From: Metarhizobium sp964253915
GTDB lineage: Bacteria; Pseudomonadota; Alphaproteobacteria; Rhizobiales; Rhizobiaceae
Assembly (NCBI RefSeq): GCF_964253915.1
Contig: NZ_CAXUSG020000010.1
Span: forward strand, 1 to 64,000
Reading direction: 5' to 3'
DNA length: 64,000 nt
The position numbers were made by a program, and so were the translations under genes. This document shows positions 33,601 through 42,277 of this stretch, one piece after another. Below the pieces are notes generated by a model. The model ran no database searches, had not been told where the DNA came from, and saw nothing but the letters and a program-made list of their open reading frames with translations. Each line of letters opens with the position of its first letter. The stretch's first letter is position 1.

Positions 33601-34092
33601 CCGAAGCCGCGTCAAGCCGAGCAGGCCGGAAGCGGCGGAAAACAACAGGGTGCCGATCTCGCCGCCGCTTTGCAGCATGGCAGTGCCGCCGTCGCGCAGA
33701 TCCGCTGTGTCGAGGCCGAAAGCACGTTTGAAGATCTCGCGGTTCAGGGTGCCGAGGAACGGCGCCAGCGCATCCTCCCGCAGCGGGCTTTCCTTGTCGT
33801 CGCCGGAGAGAAGCGTGTTGCGGCTGCCGCGGCGACGGCGGAAACCGAGAGTTTCCCCGTTGCGGGCGCAAAGCGTGGCACCGATGCGCAACTGCGCTGC
33901 ATCGTGCAGAAAACTGTAGTGTGCTGTCGCCCGCGGAAAACCGAACAGCAGGTCGCCAATCGCCGACAAGGCGGAGGATTTTCCTGCCTCGTTCGGCCCA
34001 TAAATCACATGCAACCCGGCATCGGGCCGGAAGGTCAGCGAACGGTCGGTCAGCGCCCCGTAGCGCAGGATATCCAGGCGTTCGAACCGCAT
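30607..34092 (-). CDS. large SMC-like ATPase, YhaN family
   Basis: A 1161-residue protein with an ABC/SMC-type head split by a long coiled coil. Walker A is GPNEAGKSS near residue 31; the far C-terminus has the signature-like LSEGTGDQLFLALRLAFLE and Walker B PLIVDDIFQTFDDERT. The intervening 900 residues are Glu/Arg/Ala-rich helices with hinge-like breaks. It resembles RecF/SbcC/Rad50 ATPases, specifically the YhaN family, which is encoded with a YhaO-type nuclease, as here. Together they probably process DNA ends. The start follows the upstream gene's stop by one base, so the two are coupled. Confidence 0.82.
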   Translation of the reverse strand: MRFERLDILRYGALTDRSLTFRPDAGLHVIYGPNEAGKSSALSAIGDLLFGFPRATAHYSFLHDAAQLRIGATLCARNGETLGFRRRRGSRNTLLSGDDKESPLREDALAPFLGTLNREIFKRAFGLDTADLRDGGTAMLQSGGEIGTLLFSAASGLLGLTRLRQSLENEAGGIFGQRKKQDHSFYQATDRHDQARRAERENELKSGDWKRLVTEAEQLDGEIAALQSDRKKTKTELERLRALKKLQPLIVDIDGELQELAAFGDLAGLPADFAEDLAEALHAHAVLAGEVRKAEEDTGRLGDEIRQIHVEPAVLEAAAEITNLFAETGRYSAAMRDLPAIDREVGTYDATLTQLARRLGLESAAELEKRQPSDADLVRMRRLVEEGQALSRGRADLQRREAEERERLAALDVEGDGGRLIDPKPYLDQLGALSTDISDIARGDVLRVQAERAEENLRAAALRLRPPVRDLAAVLAAPLPDIATLTAQRNAIEAATLARNSAAEKATALEAEAAEIAERLREAERDGPVVTREQIAAARDRRDGRLAALGEGRSPSADELTVLSGLVTHADQLADTALTHADRLSRHAENRLHQNRIEHRLAEARERLDVVGEALARAQQSFSEIIESSGLAVHGLAFPDPAAAMEWRRAIDGLVKERVGIDPLRDQLAAIELKQSRVEPALTAIADALGIDAARLPVGALSQAIGRHLDGLSERWSQSRTREGERNAARQRLERLTTQAADVALQLQAWQAAFAAAAPAIGLAAQVAEIGGSAAIDMAVATLEAWKSLPETLLERENRRRRVAGMRRDIRDYEDKVAAIAVAVDPSLEHVGADLAIENLHEMAIAARNASQKRKILGRALTDAELRLQRAREAFSEGEMRLSALAQRLPEQADAETALGRLKDRARLAERLRECRSRFLAQAEGRSETDVRAALDSFDRIKAELDIETLTEAENGQFERHGELVARQTQNRKEREALETGVSAEYAVFEKLSAETEAKDLARQWVVLKLAAGLLAHSMEGYRERHADPVMQRAGAHFSVLTGGRFSRLVQDYDEKDELHLLAERAGGEKVPLDGLSEGTGDQLFLALRLAFLEDYASRNEPAPLIVDDIFQTFDDERTSSGLKALVATSGTFQTILFTHQKSVVDLARQELAGAADIITL

Positions 34093-34093
34093 C

Positions 34094-35332
34094 TCAAAGT
34101 CCTCCGCCGCCGGCGCGTGCCTTCAAAAGCTCGCGTGCCTCGGCCAGGAGTTCGGCCGCGGACACATCGAGCGGCAACTCGGCCGCGGCAGTGCCGCCCG
34201 GCAGCTTGGCGGTGATCTCGCCGATCAGCGCTTCGGCGGCGGCCAGCAATTCCGCAGGCGCAACATCTTCGGGCAACAATTCTTCCAGATCGAGCATGCC
34301 GTGATCGGTGGCCACCGCCGTTTTCGGCGTTTCCAGCCGCAGTTCCAGCTTCTCCAGCCAGATTTCCTCGTGGCCGCGATGGCAGGCTGCCTGTACTTCG
34401 TCGCGGACGTCCTGTCGCCGGGCAAGCAGTTCGCCCTGTATCAGGCTTTCGCCGGAAAGACGGACGCGCAACGCCAGCGGCTTGCCGTCCATCCCGGCGA
34501 CGACGGGATCCACCGACAGCTCGATGCGACGCAGGATCGCCGCCAGATTGTCCTCGGCTGCGACGGCGACGTCCAGCTCGGCAAAACGCGCTTCATCGAC
34601 GATGAGCCGTTCATGGGCGACCCGGCCATCCTCGACGCTTACGAACACCGCGCCCTTGGCGCCGCGTTCGCGAATGCTCCTGCCCTGCAGATTGCCGGGA
34701 AAGATGACGACCGGATCGGTGGCCACCACTTCGTAATCGTGCACATGGCCGAGCGCCCAGTAATCGTAGCCGCGCGACCGGAGATCGTCCACCGAACACG
34801 GCGCATAGGGTTCATGCGGCTCGCGGCCGGTGAGCGAGGTATGCAGCACGCCGATGTTGAACCAGCCCGGGACCGGCTGCGGATAGGCCAGCACGAGATT
34901 GTCGTGAGCGAAGCGGTTGGCAAACCCCTGGCCGTGCAGCGCCACCTTCAATGCCTCGATACGGAAGCTCTGCGGTTTGGTCGTCGAGAATTCGTGCACG
35001 TTGCGCGGCAGCGTGATCGTCTTGGTGATGACGCTTTCGGCATCGTGGTTGCCACGCAGCAGATAGACGGGGATGCCGGCGCGCTCCAGCCGCGCCATTT
35101 CGCGGTTGAAGAACAGGCCGATCTTGTTGTCCTTCCAGTCGCCGTCATAAACGTCGCCGGCAATGACGAAGAAATCGACGCTTTCCGCAAGCGCGCGGGA
35201 AACAAGCGTGGAAAAAGCCTTGCGGCTCGCTTCGACGAACAGAGCGGCGATCTCCGCGTCCTTCAGGGCCAGCCCCTGGAAAGGGCTGCCGAGGTGCAGG
35301 TCTGCAGCATGGATAAAACGGAAAGACGTCAT
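34094..35332 (-). CDS. metallophosphoesterase DNA nuclease, YhaO/SbcD-Mre11-like
   Basis: A 412-residue protein starting MTSFRFIHAADLHLGSPFQG, the Mre11/SbcD-type first metal-binding motif (D-x-H). It is followed by VDFFVIAGDVYDGDW, YLLRGNHDAES, the later LGHVHDYE and FPGNLQGRSIRERG motifs of calcineurin-like nucleases, then about 180 residues of family-specific cap. YhaO-type nucleases pair with the YhaN ATPase, encoded immediately downstream, in the way SbcD pairs with SbcC. Expected activity is Mn-dependent exo/endonuclease at abnormal DNA ends. Confidence 0.85.
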   Translation of the reverse strand: MTSFRFIHAADLHLGSPFQGLALKDAEIAALFVEASRKAFSTLVSRALAESVDFFVIAGDVYDGDWKDNKIGLFFNREMARLERAGIPVYLLRGNHDAESVITKTITLPRNVHEFSTTKPQSFRIEALKVALHGQGFANRFAHDNLVLAYPQPVPGWFNIGVLHTSLTGREPHEPYAPCSVDDLRSRGYDYWALGHVHDYEVVATDPVVIFPGNLQGRSIRERGAKGAVFVSVEDGRVAHERLIVDEARFAELDVAVAAEDNLAAILRRIELSVDPVVAGMDGKPLALRVRLSGESLIQGELLARRQDVRDEVQAACHRGHEEIWLEKLELRLETPKTAVATDHGMLDLEELLPEDVAPAELLAAAEALIGEITAKLPGGTAAAELPLDVSAAELLAEARELLKARAGGGGL

Positions 35333-35472
35333 CAGCTCTCGTGCAACGATCGGATCGTTTCCATTTAGGAAATAACCCTGCCGAAAGATATGGGGAAGAA
35401 CCGCTATCCTGTGGGATTTTCATATCGACCGTGCCATAGCTGCTCGAAATCCAGAAACACAGGGAGATAGCG

Positions 35473-36459
35473 ATGAGACATCACGCATTCGGCCGCATGC
35501 CCTTCACGGTCAGCGATATCGGCTTCGGCGCATGGCAGATCGGTGGCGCCTGGGGCAACGTCAGCGAGGCGGACGGCCGCGCCGCACTCAATGCCGCCCT
35601 CGACGCCGGCATGACCTTCATCGACACCGCCGACGTCTATGGCGACGGACGCTCCGAGAAGATCATCGCCGACGTTCTAAAAGCGCGTGGCGGCGAGCGG
35701 CCGATGGTGGCCACCAAGGCCGGCCGCCGGCTCGCCCCGCATGTCGCCGACGGCTACACCAAGACCAATCTCGAAGCCTTCATCGACCGCAGCCTCAAGA
35801 ATCTTGCCGTCGACAGCCTCGACCTGGTGCAGCTGCATTGCCCGCCGACCGAGGTTCTCTATCGCCAGGAGGTTTTTGCCGGTCTTGAGGAATTGCAGAA
35901 AGCCGGCAAGATCAAGGGTTATGGCGTCAGCGTCGAAAAGGCCGAAGAAGCCCTGAAGGCGATCGAGTTTCCGGGCGTCGTCAGCATCCAAATCATCTAC
36001 AACATCTTCCGCCAGCGCCCCGCCGACCTGTTCTTCAAGGAAGCGAAGCGCAAGAACGTCGCGGTGATCGCCCGCGTGCCGCTGGCAAGCGGCTTGCTGT
36101 CGGGCAAGATCACCCGCGAAACGGCGTTCGCCAGCGACGACCACCGCAACTTCAACCGCAACGGCGAAGCCTTCGATGTCGGCGAGACCTTTGCCGGCGT
36201 GCCCTTCGAAGTCGGCCTGCAGGCGGTGGAAGAGGTGCGCAAGCTGGTGCCCGCCGGTGCCAGCATGGCGGCCTTCGCGCTCAAGTGGATCCTGACGAAC
36301 GAAGCAGTGACGGTCGTCATTCCGGGTGCGCGCAATGCCGAGCAGGCAAAGGCGAATGCGGCAGCAAGCGACCTTGCGCCGCTCTCCGCCGACGTGATGG
36401 CTGCCGCCAAGGACATCTATGCACGGCTGATCGCGCCGCATGTGCATCATCGCTGGTAG
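35473..36459 (+). CDS. aldo/keto reductase
   Basis: A 328-residue TIM-barrel oxidoreductase. The catalytic tetrad is evident: Asp in FIDTADVYGDGRSE with the following Tyr, Lys in VATKAGR and His in VQLHCPP; the NADPH-binding end is VIPGARNAEQAKANAAA. Such enzymes reduce aldehydes and ketones or oxidise sugars. An AGGGAG ribosome site precedes the ATG. It is divergent from the YhaO-type gene and ends before a strong shared terminator. The substrate cannot be told; sugar or methylglyoxal-type carbonyls are possibilities. Confidence 0.85.
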   Translation: MRHHAFGRMPFTVSDIGFGAWQIGGAWGNVSEADGRAALNAALDAGMTFIDTADVYGDGRSEKIIADVLKARGGERPMVATKAGRRLAPHVADGYTKTNLEAFIDRSLKNLAVDSLDLVQLHCPPTEVLYRQEVFAGLEELQKAGKIKGYGVSVEKAEEALKAIEFPGVVSIQIIYNIFRQRPADLFFKEAKRKNVAVIARVPLASGLLSGKITRETAFASDDHRNFNRNGEAFDVGETFAGVPFEVGLQAVEEVRKLVPAGASMAAFALKWILTNEAVTVVIPGARNAEQAKANAAASDLAPLSADVMAAAKDIYARLIAPHVHHRW

Positions 36460-36515
36460 CAGCGGAGCGCGTAACGCTGCCTCACCCGCGAAAACCATAA
36501 GCCAAAAACAAAACA

Positions 36516-36543
36516 GGCCCGGCGTCGAAAACGCCGGGCCTTT
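36516..36543. terminator. bidirectional terminator between convergent genes
   Basis: GGCCCGGCGT and ACGCCGGGCC form a perfect 10-base-pair stem with a CGAAA loop. Rightward it is followed by TTT, leftward by a TGTTTTGTTTTTGG run. It serves both the aldo/keto reductase gene and the convergent phytase-like gene. Confidence 0.75.
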
Positions 36544-36565
36544 CCATTGCCTGTTCGCAACGATC

Positions 36566-38764
36566 TTAGTTGGTGCCCTGCAGGTTGACCGGGAAGAACA
36601 GCGTCTCGCCCGAGGAGTCGTCAACGCCGTCGTTATCGGTCACGGCATAGGCCTTGCCGCTCTTGTCGAAGGTGAAGCCTTCAAGCTTGTCGACGACGTA
36701 GCCGTTGGTGGCAGACTTCAGGTCCGGGATGAAGTCGTGGGCTTCATGCTTGGCAACGACCGGCAGTTCGCCACCGATCGGGGCAGCCTTGAGGTCGGCG
36801 ATGGCAACGCGGTAGAGCTTCTTCAGCTTGGCAGCGTCGCCGATCAGGTTGTCACGCTCGATAATGTAGACGTAATCGCCATGGGCGGTGATCTCGGAGA
36901 GACCAACCCAGCCGCTTTCCGTCTTTTCGAGCGGATAGTGCACGGCGCCCCACTCCTTCGAAGCGGGCTTGTACGAGACGAGCTTGGTGAAGCCCTTCTC
37001 GCTCTTGCCCCATTCGCGCTGAACAGCCAGCCACAGGGTCAGGTCGTCGCCCGAACCGATCGCGGCGACGCCTTCGAAGCCGAAACGGGTCTCGCCCTGC
37101 AGCAGCTCAGCCGGGAGAGCGATTTCCTGCTTGATCTCGCCCTTGGCGTTGACGTTGTAGAGGGCGTGCGGCAGCAGCTTTTCGCTGTTGCCTTCCGACG
37201 CCAGCCAGTAGCCGCCCTTGCCATCCAGCGTGATACCTTCGATGTCGAGCTTCTGGGCCGGCTGGCCATCGCGCTTGACGTAGAGGACGTTGGTAATTTC
37301 GGCCGGCTTCTTCGTGGCGTCGATGGTGAAGATCGACGGCTGCATGCCGTACACCGAGTCGCTGACGGCATAAAGGATGCCGTCCTTCTCCGCGTCGCCG
37401 ACGAGGCCGGAGAGCGCGCCCCAACCGATCGGCGCACCGTCGACGATCGACGACTGCAGCATCGGATAAGCCTTCTCACCTTCGGCAAACTCATAGAGCA
37501 TGACGTGCGAGCGAGCGCCGCCGTCTTCGCCGAGATCGACTTCGTTGGCAGTTGCCAGCAGGTTACGGCCCGGGATGGCGACGGCGCCTTCCGGAGAAAT
37601 GCCCGACGGCAGCAGCTGGGTCAGGACAGGCTCGGCGCCGGTATCCTTGTAGACGCCGACGATCGAAGCGCGCTCGGCGAGAACGAAGAAATACTTCTGG
37701 CCGCCGAAGATGCCGACTTCCAGGCCTTCAGGCTCGACGCCCTTCGCCTTCGAACGCTTCTCCGGATAGTGGCCGATCTGGGCGATCGCATGCTCGAAGC
37801 TGCTGCCGGCTTCGTAAAGAACCTTGCCGGTCTTGTCGAAGATGGTGAAACCGCGCGAGCCGCCTTCGTAGTCACCTTCGTTGGCGACGACGATACGGTC
37901 GTTGTCGAGCCACTTGACGGCGTCGGGCTCGCGCTTGCGGCCTTCCTGCGTGTCGGTAAACTTCAGGGCGCCGTTGCTCTTGGTATCGATACCGGTCAGG
38001 TCGACCGCACCGGCCGAGAAATGGCTCTTCACGTCGCCGGTCTTGCCGTCGATGATGACGATGTGGTTGTTTTCCTGCAGTGTCAGGGCGATTTCGCCGT
38101 TGTCGTTGATGGAAACGAATTCGGGTTCCGGATCTTCCGGTGCAACCTCGGTCAGGCCCGTCAGGGTGATGTGCTTGAGCGAACCGCAATCGACAACGCC
38201 GTCCTTGACCTGGACGATCACGAGATCACCGGCCGGCATCTGCGGCAGCACGCCGTCGTTCAGGTCTTCGTCGCGCTCGTTTTCGATGGCGATGGCAGCA
38301 AAGGTCTTGTCATGCGACAGCGCGATCGAGTCCGGCTGGCCGCCGAGATCGCAGCTTGCTTCTTCCTTCTGCGTCGCGATGTCGACGATGGAGAGCTTGC
38401 CGGACGGCTTCTGCTTGCTTTCGGAAGTGTTGACGGCAACGAGCGCCTTGGCGCCGGCGACAGTCACGGAGGTCGGCTCGCCGCCCATCTGCAGCGAACC
38501 GCCGGCCTTCGGAGCCTTGGCGTCGGTGATGTCGATGAAGCCGATCGCCTTGAACGGGCTGTCGGAATAGATCAGCGTATTGCCGTCTTCGGTGGCGGTG
38601 ATGATTTCAGCAGACGTCGCGGCTGCCTTGTCGGCATCGGCGGGAATGTTGTTGGCAACGGCAAAGGAAGAAATACGATTGAAAACCTGCTCGGCACTTG
38701 CCGGAACGGCGACCGATGCCAGCAGCGCAGCCGTCAGGGCCGCATGGGAAAAACGGATCGTCAT
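36566..38764 (-). CDS. exported esterase-like phytase-family protein
   Basis: A 732-residue protein with an ideal AGGAGG ribosome site and signal peptide (about 1-24, ending ASAEQ). The N-terminal half is a beta-propeller-like repeat region (VTVAGAKALVAVNTSESKQK, DSIALSHDKTFAAIAIENERDEDLNDG, VSINDNGEIALTLQENNHIVIID), also seen in choice-of-anchor I and alkaline-phosphatase-like proteins. The C-terminal half (about 400-730) matches the esterase-like activity of phytase domain, including ERDNL, SATNGYVVDKLEGFTFDKSGKAYAVTDNDGVDDSSGETLFF. Probably a periplasmic or secreted phosphoesterase; phosphate-responsive regulation would be expected but no Pho box was identified. Confidence 0.8.
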   Translation of the reverse strand: MTIRFSHAALTAALLASVAVPASAEQVFNRISSFAVANNIPADADKAAATSAEIITATEDGNTLIYSDSPFKAIGFIDITDAKAPKAGGSLQMGGEPTSVTVAGAKALVAVNTSESKQKPSGKLSIVDIATQKEEASCDLGGQPDSIALSHDKTFAAIAIENERDEDLNDGVLPQMPAGDLVIVQVKDGVVDCGSLKHITLTGLTEVAPEDPEPEFVSINDNGEIALTLQENNHIVIIDGKTGDVKSHFSAGAVDLTGIDTKSNGALKFTDTQEGRKREPDAVKWLDNDRIVVANEGDYEGGSRGFTIFDKTGKVLYEAGSSFEHAIAQIGHYPEKRSKAKGVEPEGLEVGIFGGQKYFFVLAERASIVGVYKDTGAEPVLTQLLPSGISPEGAVAIPGRNLLATANEVDLGEDGGARSHVMLYEFAEGEKAYPMLQSSIVDGAPIGWGALSGLVGDAEKDGILYAVSDSVYGMQPSIFTIDATKKPAEITNVLYVKRDGQPAQKLDIEGITLDGKGGYWLASEGNSEKLLPHALYNVNAKGEIKQEIALPAELLQGETRFGFEGVAAIGSGDDLTLWLAVQREWGKSEKGFTKLVSYKPASKEWGAVHYPLEKTESGWVGLSEITAHGDYVYIIERDNLIGDAAKLKKLYRVAIADLKAAPIGGELPVVAKHEAHDFIPDLKSATNGYVVDKLEGFTFDKSGKAYAVTDNDGVDDSSGETLFFPVNLQGTN

Positions 38765-38865
38765 AGGGGAAACCTCCTGTTTCCGTGAAAGGGAACGGGA
38801 GGCTTTTGCGTGACGCACATGACAGGGGGATGACAGGTGCGGCAAGAATGCGGCGCCAATAGAAA

Positions 38866-38893
38866 AAGGCCCGAGGCGGTTCCTTCGGGCCTT
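38866..38893 (-). terminator. terminator downstream of hupB
   Basis: On the minus strand GGCCCGAAGG and CCTCGGGCC pair around a short AACCG loop and are followed by TTTTTCT. This is a convincing Rho-independent terminator for the HU gene just upstream on that strand. Confidence 0.75.
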
Positions 38894-38960
38894 CTTGAGC
38901 GTTTTCAGGATGTCCGGAAGACGGCTCGCATGGCCGCCTCTGCCGATACCTGCAAATCTA

Positions 38961-39236
38961 TCAGCTGTTGACAGCGTCCTTCAGGCCCTTGCCGGCCGTG
39001 AACTTCGGCACGTTGCGTGCCGGAATGTCGACTTCAGCACCGGTCGAGGGATTGCGGCCCTTCGATGCTTCGCGACGGGAAACGGTAAAGCTGCCAAAAC
39101 CCGCGAGGCGCAGATCGCCACCCTTCTTGAGTTCAGCCTGCACGGTTTCGAAAACAGCGTCGATGGCGGAAGTCGCGTCAGCCTTGGTCAGCCCTGCCTT
39201 TTCGGCGACTGCGGCTACGAGTTCATTCTTGTTCAT
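38961..39236 (-). CDS. hupB: HU-type DNA-binding protein
   Basis: A 91-residue histone-like protein of the usual HU length. The start MNKNELVAAVAEKAGLTKADATSAIDAVFETVQAELKKGG is classic, with the DNA-wrapping arm GFGSFTVSRREASKGRNPSTGAEVDIPARNVPKFTAGKGLKDAV including the invariant RNPxTG and Pro at the tip. A GAAAGGGGTGG ribosome site precedes the ATG. It lies after lon on the same strand, the order seen in many alphaproteobacteria, and has its own terminator. Its role is nucleoid compaction and assistance in replication and recombination. Confidence 0.95.
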   Translation of the reverse strand: MNKNELVAAVAEKAGLTKADATSAIDAVFETVQAELKKGGDLRLAGFGSFTVSRREASKGRNPSTGAEVDIPARNVPKFTAGKGLKDAVNS

Positions 39237-39371
39237 GTTTCCACCCCTTTCTGGTTGGTTGAAACGTCTTGGGTATAAGGGCGCGCAGAATAGCCAAGCA
39301 TCGGCGCGCCGCAACTCTAAAGCCCCGCAAAACCCTGAAAAGCAAGCACATCCGGTTATTTTTCACAAAAA

Positions 39372-39395
39372 AAGGCCGGCAAAAATGCCGGCCTT
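39372..39395 (-). terminator. terminator downstream of lon
   Basis: AAGGCCGGCA and TGCCGGCCTT form a perfect 10-base-pair stem with an AAAA loop. Read on the minus strand it is followed by TTTTTTTGTG, making it the terminator of lon and separating it from hupB. Confidence 0.8.
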
Positions 39396-39440
39396 CTGCG
39401 GTTTTGGTGCCATTTTGGCATTAGTGTGGCCAAATGGCCG

Positions 39441-41858
39441 TCAATGCGCGATTACCTGGCCATCATCGGCGCCTTCGACGGTGGCGATGACAGGGGTCTC
39501 GACAACGCCGTCCCACTCGATCGGCTCGGGCACTCGGGTCAAGGCATGCTGGAGAACCTCACCCATGCGCGACACGGGAATGATCTCCATGCTGTTCTTG
39601 ACGTTGTCCGGAATGTCGGCCAGGTCCTTTGCGTTCTCTTCCGGGATCAGCACCTTCTTGATGCCGCCGCGCAGGGCCGCGAGCAACTTTTCCTTCAGGC
39701 CACCGATCGGCAGGACGCGACCACGCAGCGTGATTTCGCCCGTCATCGCCACGTCCTTGGAGACCGGGATGCCGGTCATGATCGAGACGATGGCGGTAGC
39801 CATGGCGACACCGGCCGACGGACCGTCCTTCGGCGTCGCGCCTTCCGGCACGTGCACGTGGATGTCCGACTTGTCGAAGCGCGGCGGCTCGATGCCGAAA
39901 TCGACGGCGCGGGAGCGGACGTAAGACGCCGCAGCCGAGATCGATTCCTTCATGACCTCCTTCAGGTTGCCGGTAACGGTCATGCGACCCTTGCCCGGCA
40001 TCATGACGCCTTCGATGGTCAAAAGCTCGCCGCCGACTTCCGTCCAGGCGAGACCGGTAACGACACCGACCTGATCTTCACGCTCGGCTTCGCCGTGGCG
40101 GAAGCGCGGAACGCCGAGGTAGTCGTGGATGTTCGCCGCCGTGACCTCGACCGACTTCGTCTTGCCCTTGATGATCTCGGTCACCGCCTTGCGGGCGAGC
40201 TTCATCAGTTCGCGTTCGAAGCTGCGGACACCGGCTTCGCGGGTATACTGCTGGATGACCGCCATGAGCGCATCGTCGCTGACCGAAAACTCATGCGGCT
40301 GCAGCGCGTGCTCCTTGATGGCCTTCGGCAGCAGGTGCCGCTTGGCGATTTCCTTCTTCTCTTCCTCGGTGTAGCCGGCAATACGGATGATTTCCATGCG
40401 GTCCATCAAGGGCGCCGGGATGTTCAGCGTATTGGCCGTCGTCACGAACATGACGTCCGACAGGTCGTATTCGACTTCCAGGTAGTGGTCCATGAAGGTC
40501 GAGTTCTGTTCCGGATCCAGCACCTCCAGGAGAGCGGACGACGGGTCGCCACGGAAATCCATGCCCATCTTGTCGATTTCGTCGAGCAGGAAGAGCGGGT
40601 TGGACTTCTTCGCCTTCTTCATCGACTGGACGACCTTGCCGGGCATCGAGCCGATATAGGTGCGGCGGTGACCGCGGATTTCGGCTTCGTCACGGACGCC
40701 GCCGAGTGCCATGCGGACATACTCACGGCCGGTCGCCTTGGCGATCGACTTGGCGAGCGAGGTCTTGCCGACGCCCGGAGGGCCGACGAGGCACAGGATC
40801 GGGCCCTTGATCTTTGTCGCACGCGCCTGGACGGCGAGATACTCGACGATGCGCTCCTTGACCTTGTCGAGGCCGAAGTGATCCAGCTCAAGCACCTTCT
40901 CGGCGTTGTTGAGGTTGGTCTTGATCTTCGACTTCTTGCCCCACGGAATGCCGAGCAGCCAATCGAGGTAGTTGCGCACGACCGTGGCTTCCGCCGACAT
41001 CGGGCTCATGCTGCGCAGCTTCTTCAGCTCGGCATCGGCCTTTTCACGGGCTTCCTTGGAGAGCTTGGTCTTGGAGATGCGCTCTTCCAGTTCGGCCATC
41101 TCGTCGCGGCCGTCTTCGCCGTCGCCGAGTTCCTTCTGGATCGCCTTCATCTGCTCATTCAGGTAGTATTCGCGCTGGGTCTTCTCCATCTGGCGCTTGA
41201 CACGCGAGCGGATGCGCTTCTCGACCTGCAGGACGGAGATCTCGCCTTCCATGAAGCCGAGCGCCTTTTCCAGGCGGCCCTTGATGCTGGTGGTTTCCAG
41301 CATTTCCTGCTTCTCGGTGATCTTGATGGAGAGGTGCGAGGCAACCGTATCGGCGAGCTTCGAATAGTCCTCGATCTGGCTGGCGGCGCCAACCACTTCC
41401 GGGGAGATCTTCTTGTTGAGCTTCACATAGCTCTCGAACTCGGACACGACCGACCGGGCCAGCGCCTCGATCTCGACCGGATCGTCTTCCGGCTCTTCGA
41501 GAACCTGGGCATTGGCTTCGTAAAATTCTTCGCGTTCGCTGTAACCCTCGATGGTGGCGCGGGCGCGGCCTTCGACGAGAACCTTGACGGTGCCGTCGGG
41601 CAGTTTCAGCAGCTGCAGCACATTGGCGACCGTGCCGATCTTGTAGATTTCGGAAGGCGACGGATCGTCATCGCTGGCATTGATCTGCGTCACGAGCATG
41701 ATCTGCTTGTCGGATCCCATCACCTCTTCAAGGGCGCGGATCGACTTCTCGCGGCCGACGAACAGCGGCACGATCATGTGCGGGAACACTACGATGTCAC
41801 GCAGAGGCAAGACCGGGTAGGCGGCGCTTTCCTTGGCGACAGACGCTTTTTTCGTCAT
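39441..41858 (-). CDS. lon: ATP-dependent protease Lon
   Basis: An 805-residue serine protease of normal length. The N-terminal LON substrate-binding domain runs to about 210 (YPVLPLRDIVVFPHMIVPLFVGREKSIRAL), then a coiled-coil linker, the AAA+ module with Walker A GPPGVGKT and Walker B LFLLDEIDKM, and the protease domain with the catalytic dyad Ser681 (PKDGPSAG) and Lys724 (GGLKEKLL). It degrades misfolded and short-lived regulatory proteins, including the cell-cycle regulators CcrM and DnaA in alphaproteobacteria. The ATG at 41858 has AAGGA seven bases upstream. It forms a proteostasis block with clpX and clpP. Confidence 0.97.
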   Translation of the reverse strand: MTKKASVAKESAAYPVLPLRDIVVFPHMIVPLFVGREKSIRALEEVMGSDKQIMLVTQINASDDDPSPSEIYKIGTVANVLQLLKLPDGTVKVLVEGRARATIEGYSEREEFYEANAQVLEEPEDDPVEIEALARSVVSEFESYVKLNKKISPEVVGAASQIEDYSKLADTVASHLSIKITEKQEMLETTSIKGRLEKALGFMEGEISVLQVEKRIRSRVKRQMEKTQREYYLNEQMKAIQKELGDGEDGRDEMAELEERISKTKLSKEAREKADAELKKLRSMSPMSAEATVVRNYLDWLLGIPWGKKSKIKTNLNNAEKVLELDHFGLDKVKERIVEYLAVQARATKIKGPILCLVGPPGVGKTSLAKSIAKATGREYVRMALGGVRDEAEIRGHRRTYIGSMPGKVVQSMKKAKKSNPLFLLDEIDKMGMDFRGDPSSALLEVLDPEQNSTFMDHYLEVEYDLSDVMFVTTANTLNIPAPLMDRMEIIRIAGYTEEEKKEIAKRHLLPKAIKEHALQPHEFSVSDDALMAVIQQYTREAGVRSFERELMKLARKAVTEIIKGKTKSVEVTAANIHDYLGVPRFRHGEAEREDQVGVVTGLAWTEVGGELLTIEGVMMPGKGRMTVTGNLKEVMKESISAAASYVRSRAVDFGIEPPRFDKSDIHVHVPEGATPKDGPSAGVAMATAIVSIMTGIPVSKDVAMTGEITLRGRVLPIGGLKEKLLAALRGGIKKVLIPEENAKDLADIPDNVKNSMEIIPVSRMGEVLQHALTRVPEPIEWDGVVETPVIATVEGADDGQVIAH

Positions 41859-42204
41859 TATCATTTCCTTTCCATAGCCCCGTTTCCGGGCTGCTTTGCC
41901 GAATGTTTGAAACCGCTTCGGCAAAATTCTGTCCGCTTACAGGTGGAGTGTGGCTGCCCTCTTTTCAAGGCTCGCCCGGCTCTCTCCCGGTTATTGTGAC
42001 AGTCATTTTACAACGGGAACGCAAATTACAAATTACGCATAAAACCTGTCGCGTGGCTTACGGGAGCGACTGAAAGACAATCAATTTTAGCCCTTCATTA
42101 TAAACAGCGAAACCCCCGGCACTTCAACCGCCTGACTCGGCACAGTCTTGCGAGACTAGCATCTCGCGGAAGCGAGCACCACGAAAAGGACGGGCACGGC
42201 AAAG
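41859..42204. other. lon upstream region without genes
   Basis: About 350 bases between the lon start and the clpX terminator contain no gene. An AT-rich part at about 41990-42120 on the minus strand is the probable lon promoter region. I looked for a heat-shock promoter and found only a weak CTTGAAAAG with a poor -10, so none is called. Confidence 0.4.
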
Positions 42205-42233
42205 AAAAAGGGCCTGCACCAGCAGACCCTTTC
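42205..42233 (-). terminator. terminator downstream of clpX
   Basis: On the minus strand AAAGGGTCTGC and GCAGGCCCTTT pair around a short TGGT loop with one G-T wobble, followed by TTCTTT. It lies 45 bases after the clpX stop. Confidence 0.7.
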
Positions 42234-42277
42234 GATTTCATTGCATATGGCCGTTACGACCGCAGGGGCCGCTACGA

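Noticed and set aside
30586..34215. Very long open frame on the plus strand opposite the YhaN-type gene
   Set aside because: It lies fully antisense to a gene with clear ATPase motifs. High third-position GC opens such shadow frames, and the translation has no recognisable domain.
36440..38788. Plus-strand frame of about 780 codons opposite the phytase-like gene
   Set aside because: The minus-strand product has a signal peptide, ribosome site and domain match; the plus-strand one has none.
41925..41975. Possible RpoH promoter before lon
   Set aside because: CTTGAAAAG is present on the minus strand, but the -10 at the right spacing reads CTCCACCT, too far from CYTATNT.
39426..41999. Plus-strand frame opposite lon
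   Set aside because: Shadow of lon, repetitive in D, R, L and H; no start signal.
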